Positions 4,739 through 7,518 of a DNA stretch of 7,518 bases are shown here, piece after piece. The notes under the pieces were generated by a model, which was not told the origin of the DNA, searched no databases, and saw nothing but the letters and a program-made list of their open reading frames with translations. Origin of the DNA: SAR324 cluster bacterium. Lineage in GTDB: Bacteria > Bdellovibrionota > UBA2361 > JAAZON01. The stretch lies in assembly GCA_012797725.1 (NCBI GenBank), contig JAAZON010000134.1, positions 1-7,518 on the forward strand. Reading direction: 5' to 3'. A program made the translations under genes and the position numbers. Numbering within the stretch: position 1 is the stretch's first letter; each line of letters begins with the position of its first letter.

Positions 4739-6169
4739 ATGAGCCTTAAATCGGTATTTATTCTATTCTTTTTTCTCTTCATGTTTTCTTCACCCGTTCA
4801 AAGCTTGGCGGATGAGCAGACATTCATCGTTAACTTAAAGCATGGCCCTTTGAAGGTTACAATAGAATACGATACGGAATATTCGTCATGGGCAGACTAT
4901 GCGATTGAACAAGTGAAGTTCTACCTTCCACGAGTGGAGCAATATCTTGGTATTAGATTCCCGCCATATAGACATATTCATATTTATCATTGTAGTGACT
5001 GCTTGTCGTGGAATCAGGACGATTGGATCCGTATAAATTATAAAGAAAGTATTGTAGGAAGTCCGGGACTCTTGATACATGAACTGAACCATTTTTGGTT
5101 CCGTTACGATACTGCCCCGAAATGTCAAAATTGGTTAATAGAAGGAATTGTCAGCTACCTTCCTATTGCCATGAGAGAGAAAGGAACGTTACCGGATACA
5201 ACTGAATATAGAGATATAATAAATCGATACTGGGGCTTTAATTGGGTTCCGACAGAAGATCGGAAAATAACAGCTCTTTGCCCGTTTGATGAGTCTAAAC
5301 GAAGTGGCGTTTATTTAATGTCATATCGCCTTCAATTCTTAATTCATAAGATCCTTGGTCCTACCAAATATCAACGGTTTTTGCGGAACTATCATCGCAC
5401 CCATCCACATGATAACAAGGCTGTCATCAAGCTTTTGAGAAGGTTTGAGAAGCGTAATTGGCGATTATTTCTTAGAGGTTGGGTTTTTAAAGGTTCCTAC
5501 AAGTACATTTCCTTCTCTGATTTTACAAGTGATGATGACAAAGACGGTCTTTCAAATGGTGAGGAATATGCCTATAAGACATCGCGATCGAATCCAGATA
5601 GCGATGGTGATGCTATTCCCGATGGAGCAGAAATATTGCATGAGCTCAATCCACTTAAGTTCAACGAAAATGCCTCCGAGATTATAAGATCTTATGGTCC
5701 TTTTATTGATGGCCTTGGGGATGAATGGGAACTCTTTGACTACAGTACAGTTATTGAGAAAAGCAATGACACAGATCCCTCTGTTTCATGGGCCGATATG
5801 AGTGAAATGAATTATCTAATCAAAGATGACAGGCTTATAGTTCGGGTTCAAACGGCTGGAGCTTTACCCTCATTATCAAACGTATTCTTCGATATATTAA
5901 TTGATACCAACAATGATAATCACCATGAATATGAATTTGGCTTCTATCTTGCTTCTCCTCTTTATCCTTGGCGCTATGATAAGGCAGCAGACACAAGTGA
6001 GTCGAAACTTGAGCTTCAGGCAGGAAGAGGGAATGTTATCGAAATGGGGATCCCACTTTCATTAATTCCAACTCGATCGTTCTCAATTTACCCAATTATA
6101 AGAAATAACAGTAACAAGATAAATTACGATGAGTGGGGAAGCTGGGTGAATGTTATCCCATTTGATTAA
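4739..6169 (+). CDS. Exported gluzincin-like metallopeptidase with calcium-binding repeats and C-terminal beta-sandwich-like domain
   Basis: I recognise domain features but no named family for this 476-residue protein. Residues 1-24 form a signal peptide with a long Phe/Leu core and a likely cut after SLA (24). The region at about 35-250 carries HELNH (114-118) followed by WLIEG (132-136). The two His and Glu135 would bind zinc and Glu115 would be catalytic, as in MA-clan peptidases such as Peptidase_MA-like proteins. Cys85, Cys88, Cys129 and Cys181 could form disulfides. Two Asp/Gly repeats follow, DDDKDGLSNGEE (265-276) and DSDGDAIPDGAE (287-298), of the thrombospondin type 3 or EF-hand-like calcium-binding kind. 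From about 318 there is IDGLGDEW, then strands such as RLIVRVQTAG and FFDILIDTNNDN. This recalls CBM9-like or DOMON-like modules. The ATG follows an in-frame TAG (4730-4732) and lacks a clear ribosome site. The protein is presumably periplasmic or secreted, and its substrate is unknown. Confidence 0.85.
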   Translation: MSLKSVFILFFFLFMFSSPVQSLADEQTFIVNLKHGPLKVTIEYDTEYSSWADYAIEQVKFYLPRVEQYLGIRFPPYRHIHIYHCSDCLSWNQDDWIRINYKESIVGSPGLLIHELNHFWFRYDTAPKCQNWLIEGIVSYLPIAMREKGTLPDTTEYRDIINRYWGFNWVPTEDRKITALCPFDESKRSGVYLMSYRLQFLIHKILGPTKYQRFLRNYHRTHPHDNKAVIKLLRRFEKRNWRLFLRGWVFKGSYKYISFSDFTSDDDKDGLSNGEEYAYKTSRSNPDSDGDAIPDGAEILHELNPLKFNENASEIIRSYGPFIDGLGDEWELFDYSTVIEKSNDTDPSVSWADMSEMNYLIKDDRLIVRVQTAGALPSLSNVFFDILIDTNNDNHHEYEFGFYLASPLYPWRYDKAADTSESKLELQAGRGNVIEMGIPLSLIPTRSFSIYPIIRNNSNKINYDEWGSWVNVIPFD

Positions 6170-6272
6170 CTTTCTGCGGAGTTCGTCATCAGAACACCCA
6201 AAGATATTCTATTTTGGCTCTTTGTATTCTGCTTAACTTCTGACTGCTGTTCTGGCTACGTTATTCGAAATT

Positions 6273-6310
6273 AAAAAAGCTAGTATTTTACCGCTAGCCC
6301 TTCTTTTTTT
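6273..6310. terminator. Likely bidirectional Rho-independent terminator
   Basis: GCTAG (6279-6283) pairs with CTAGC (6294-6298) around a 10-base loop. On the plus strand it is followed by CCTTCTTTTTTT, serving the peptidase-like gene. On the minus strand the A-run at 6273-6278 becomes a T-run after the stem, serving lpxD. The five-pair stem is short, but the position between convergent genes and T-runs on both sides support the call. Confidence 0.68.
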
Positions 6311-6434
6311 GCTCAAAGCTCAGTCTGAGAGCAACCTGAATGAATTTGCTTATGAGATTTGATAGAGGATAGCTTCTTTTCGACACTTTTCCTGATTTCC
6401 TTAAAGATATTCAGCTAATTAAGGTTTATGGCCC

Positions 6435-6448
6435 TCTAATATATTAGA
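6435..6448. repeat. Perfect 14-base AT-rich palindrome
   Basis: TCTAATATATTAGA equals its own reverse complement. It lies about 90 bases beyond the 3' end of lpxD. It could be a protein-binding dyad or a chance AT-rich palindrome. No promoter is visible next to it. Confidence 0.35.
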
Positions 6449-6537
6449 AAATGTCAGAATCACGAAACCATGTAAAGACGTAGAACTAATAAGGAGAAAC
6501 ATCTACACATGTTGTTTCCAAATTTTAATTTAAGTTT

Positions 6538-7518
6538 TCAGTCGCTTCCCGATTTTCCCTCTCTTGAAGAACGCATCATGAAGGCATACCAACGGTGCCA
6601 AGCCTTGCTCTCTAAAGCAGGGAAGCCGAGAAAGTCGCCCTTTTCTCGAATATCCTTAATTACTCCACATTTAGCTCCTAAACGAACTCCACTCGCAATA
6701 TTAACGTGATCAGCAACTCCTGCATTTCCACCCATGACTACATTATCACCCGTGGTGCTACTTCCTGCTATTCCGACTTGCCCACATAAAATATTGTGGC
6801 AACCCAATGAGACGTTGTGCCCAATCTGGACGAGGTTGTCTATTTTTGTGCCAAGTCCTATCCGCGTACTTCCTAGTGTTGCTCTATCGATACATGCATT
6901 TGCACCAACGTCCACTTTTGCTCCTGTATTAACAGTTCCAACTTGTGGAACCGGAACTAAACCTGAGGATGTATTGGAGTCAGGAATATATCCAAAACCT
7001 TCTGCTCCTATCACCGCCCCGTTTTGAATTATATTCTGGGCACCAATGTTAACATACTCTCGTATTACAGCTCCGGAGTGAATGATACTTCCTGCCCCAA
7101 TATGGACACCTTCATATAAAGTAACGTGGGGGTGAATTACCACATCTTTTTCAATATGAACATTTGGTCCAATAACAGAAAATGAGCCAATAGACACATT
7201 CTCATCTATTATTGCTGAGGGATGGATGTCTGCTTTGGGGCTTATTCCAGTTGGGTGTGTAGCTGTTGTGCACAGATAAGGAAGTACTGATACAAGAGCA
7301 GAAAGAGGATCTGAAACGAAAACCAGCGGTATTGGCGATTCATTTATGTCAGATCTGAGTTTGCAATCAACTAAGAGTGCTCCAGCAGTTGGCTTGCTTA
7401 AGACTTTCTTGAGCTTTAGTAAGGAGGCTTCTCGGAGGAAGGATAATGCTGAAGAATCACTCTCATCTAATGAACAAAGACCGGTAATTACAGTTTCCGC
7501 GTCGCCAAGCACTGTCCC
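6538..7518 (-). CDS. lpxD: UDP-3-O-acylglucosamine N-acyltransferase (5' end outside window)
   Basis: LpxD adds the N-linked hydroxyacyl chain from acyl-ACP to UDP-3-O-acylglucosamine, the third step of lipid A synthesis in the cytoplasm. The frame is open to the window edge, so the start is missing. The GTG at 7510-7512 is an internal Val codon in a GTVLGDAETVITGL context that matches the family's N-terminal uridine-binding domain. I estimate 10-20 residues are lost, and the 326 present fit the usual length of about 340. A left-handed beta-helix of hexapeptide repeats follows (ADIHPSAIIDENVSIGSFSVIG onward, shown here as its first turns). The diagnostic GAEGFGYIPD block, CIDRATLG, KIDNLVQIGHNVSLG with the catalytic His (codon at 6817-6819), and a C-terminal GFPALESKAW helix region complete the protein. 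The downstream lpx/fab partners often found (fabZ, lpxA) are absent, because the gene faces a convergent neighbour. Confidence 0.95.
   Translation of the reverse strand, partial: GTVLGDAETVITGLCSLDESDSSALSFLREASLLKLKKVLSKPTAGALLVDCKLRSDINESPIPLVFVSDPLSALVSVLPYLCTTATHPTGISPKADIHPSAIIDENVSIGSFSVIGPNVHIEKDVVIHPHVTLYEGVHIGAGSIIHSGAVIREYVNIGAQNIIQNGAVIGAEGFGYIPDSNTSSGLVPVPQVGTVNTGAKVDVGANACIDRATLGSTRIGLGTKIDNLVQIGHNVSLGCHNILCGQVGIAGSSTTGDNVVMGGNAGVADHVNIASGVRLGAKCGVIKDIREKGDFLGFPALESKAWHRWYAFMMRSSREGKSGSD

Larger units (their letters stand above)
6170..6537. other. Convergent intergenic region with terminator and small dyads
   Basis: These 368 bases separate two convergent genes and hold no supportable gene. 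The main feature is a terminator at 6273-6310. A perfect 14-base palindrome lies at 6435-6448, and a weak hairpin AACAT-CTACAC-ATGTT lies at 6499-6514. An AAGGAG at 6491-6496 is followed 12 bases later by an ATG at 6509, but that frame runs antisense through lpxD and has no family features. Confidence 0.6.

Noticed and set aside
6491..6709. AAGGAG with an ATG at 6509 opening a 66-residue frame
   Set aside because: The 12-base spacing is long, most of the frame is antisense to lpxD, and the product matches no family.
6734..7027. Plus-strand 97-residue frame
   Set aside because: It is antisense to the lpxD beta-helix, and its Pro/Thr-rich periodic look is a mirror of the hexapeptide repeats.

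Overview
The window looks like chromosomal DNA from a Gram-negative bacterium of fairly low GC content. The lpxD gene at the right edge implies a lipid A outer membrane. A type III pantothenate kinase beside a short biotin ligase, together with a REP-like 'GAGCGAAGCG' intergenic repeat, is common in Deltaproteobacteria-like and related uncultured lineages. That taxonomic hint is inference and the sequence does not prove it.

Layout, left to right. Bases 2-976 hold the 3' end of dnaE, the catalytic alpha subunit of DNA polymerase III. It keeps its clamp-binding motif, an Asn-Gly repeat linker and an OB-fold. A gene-free stretch of about 300 bases follows, with a REP-like element and two small hairpins. 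Next is a compact same-strand cluster: an AI-2E/PerM family membrane protein (1279-2373), biotin-protein ligase (2394-3179) and type III pantothenate kinase (3163-3924). The last two overlap by 17 bases. The two enzymes serve cofactor metabolism, namely biotin attachment to carboxylases and the first step of CoA synthesis, and they meet functionally at acetyl-CoA carboxylase.

Bases 3925-4738 form an 814-base stretch without an intact gene. It holds a degenerate heptamer-type repeat tract, a distant 11-base inverted repeat, several small hairpins and a possible decayed helix-turn-helix (transposase-like) fragment on the minus strand. Bases 4739-6169 encode the least ordinary protein here: an exported, probably zinc-dependent peptidase-like protein (HELNH plus downstream Glu), with two calcium-binding-type Asp/Gly repeats and a C-terminal beta-sandwich-like domain that starts with an IDG...EW signature.

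A likely bidirectional terminator (6273-6310) lies between this gene and the convergent lpxD (6538-7518, minus strand, N-terminus cut off by the window edge). Most of the window is housekeeping sequence. I see no defence system, CRISPR array, tRNA or rRNA. The best candidates for novelty are the exported peptidase-like protein and the repeat-rich spacer in front of it.
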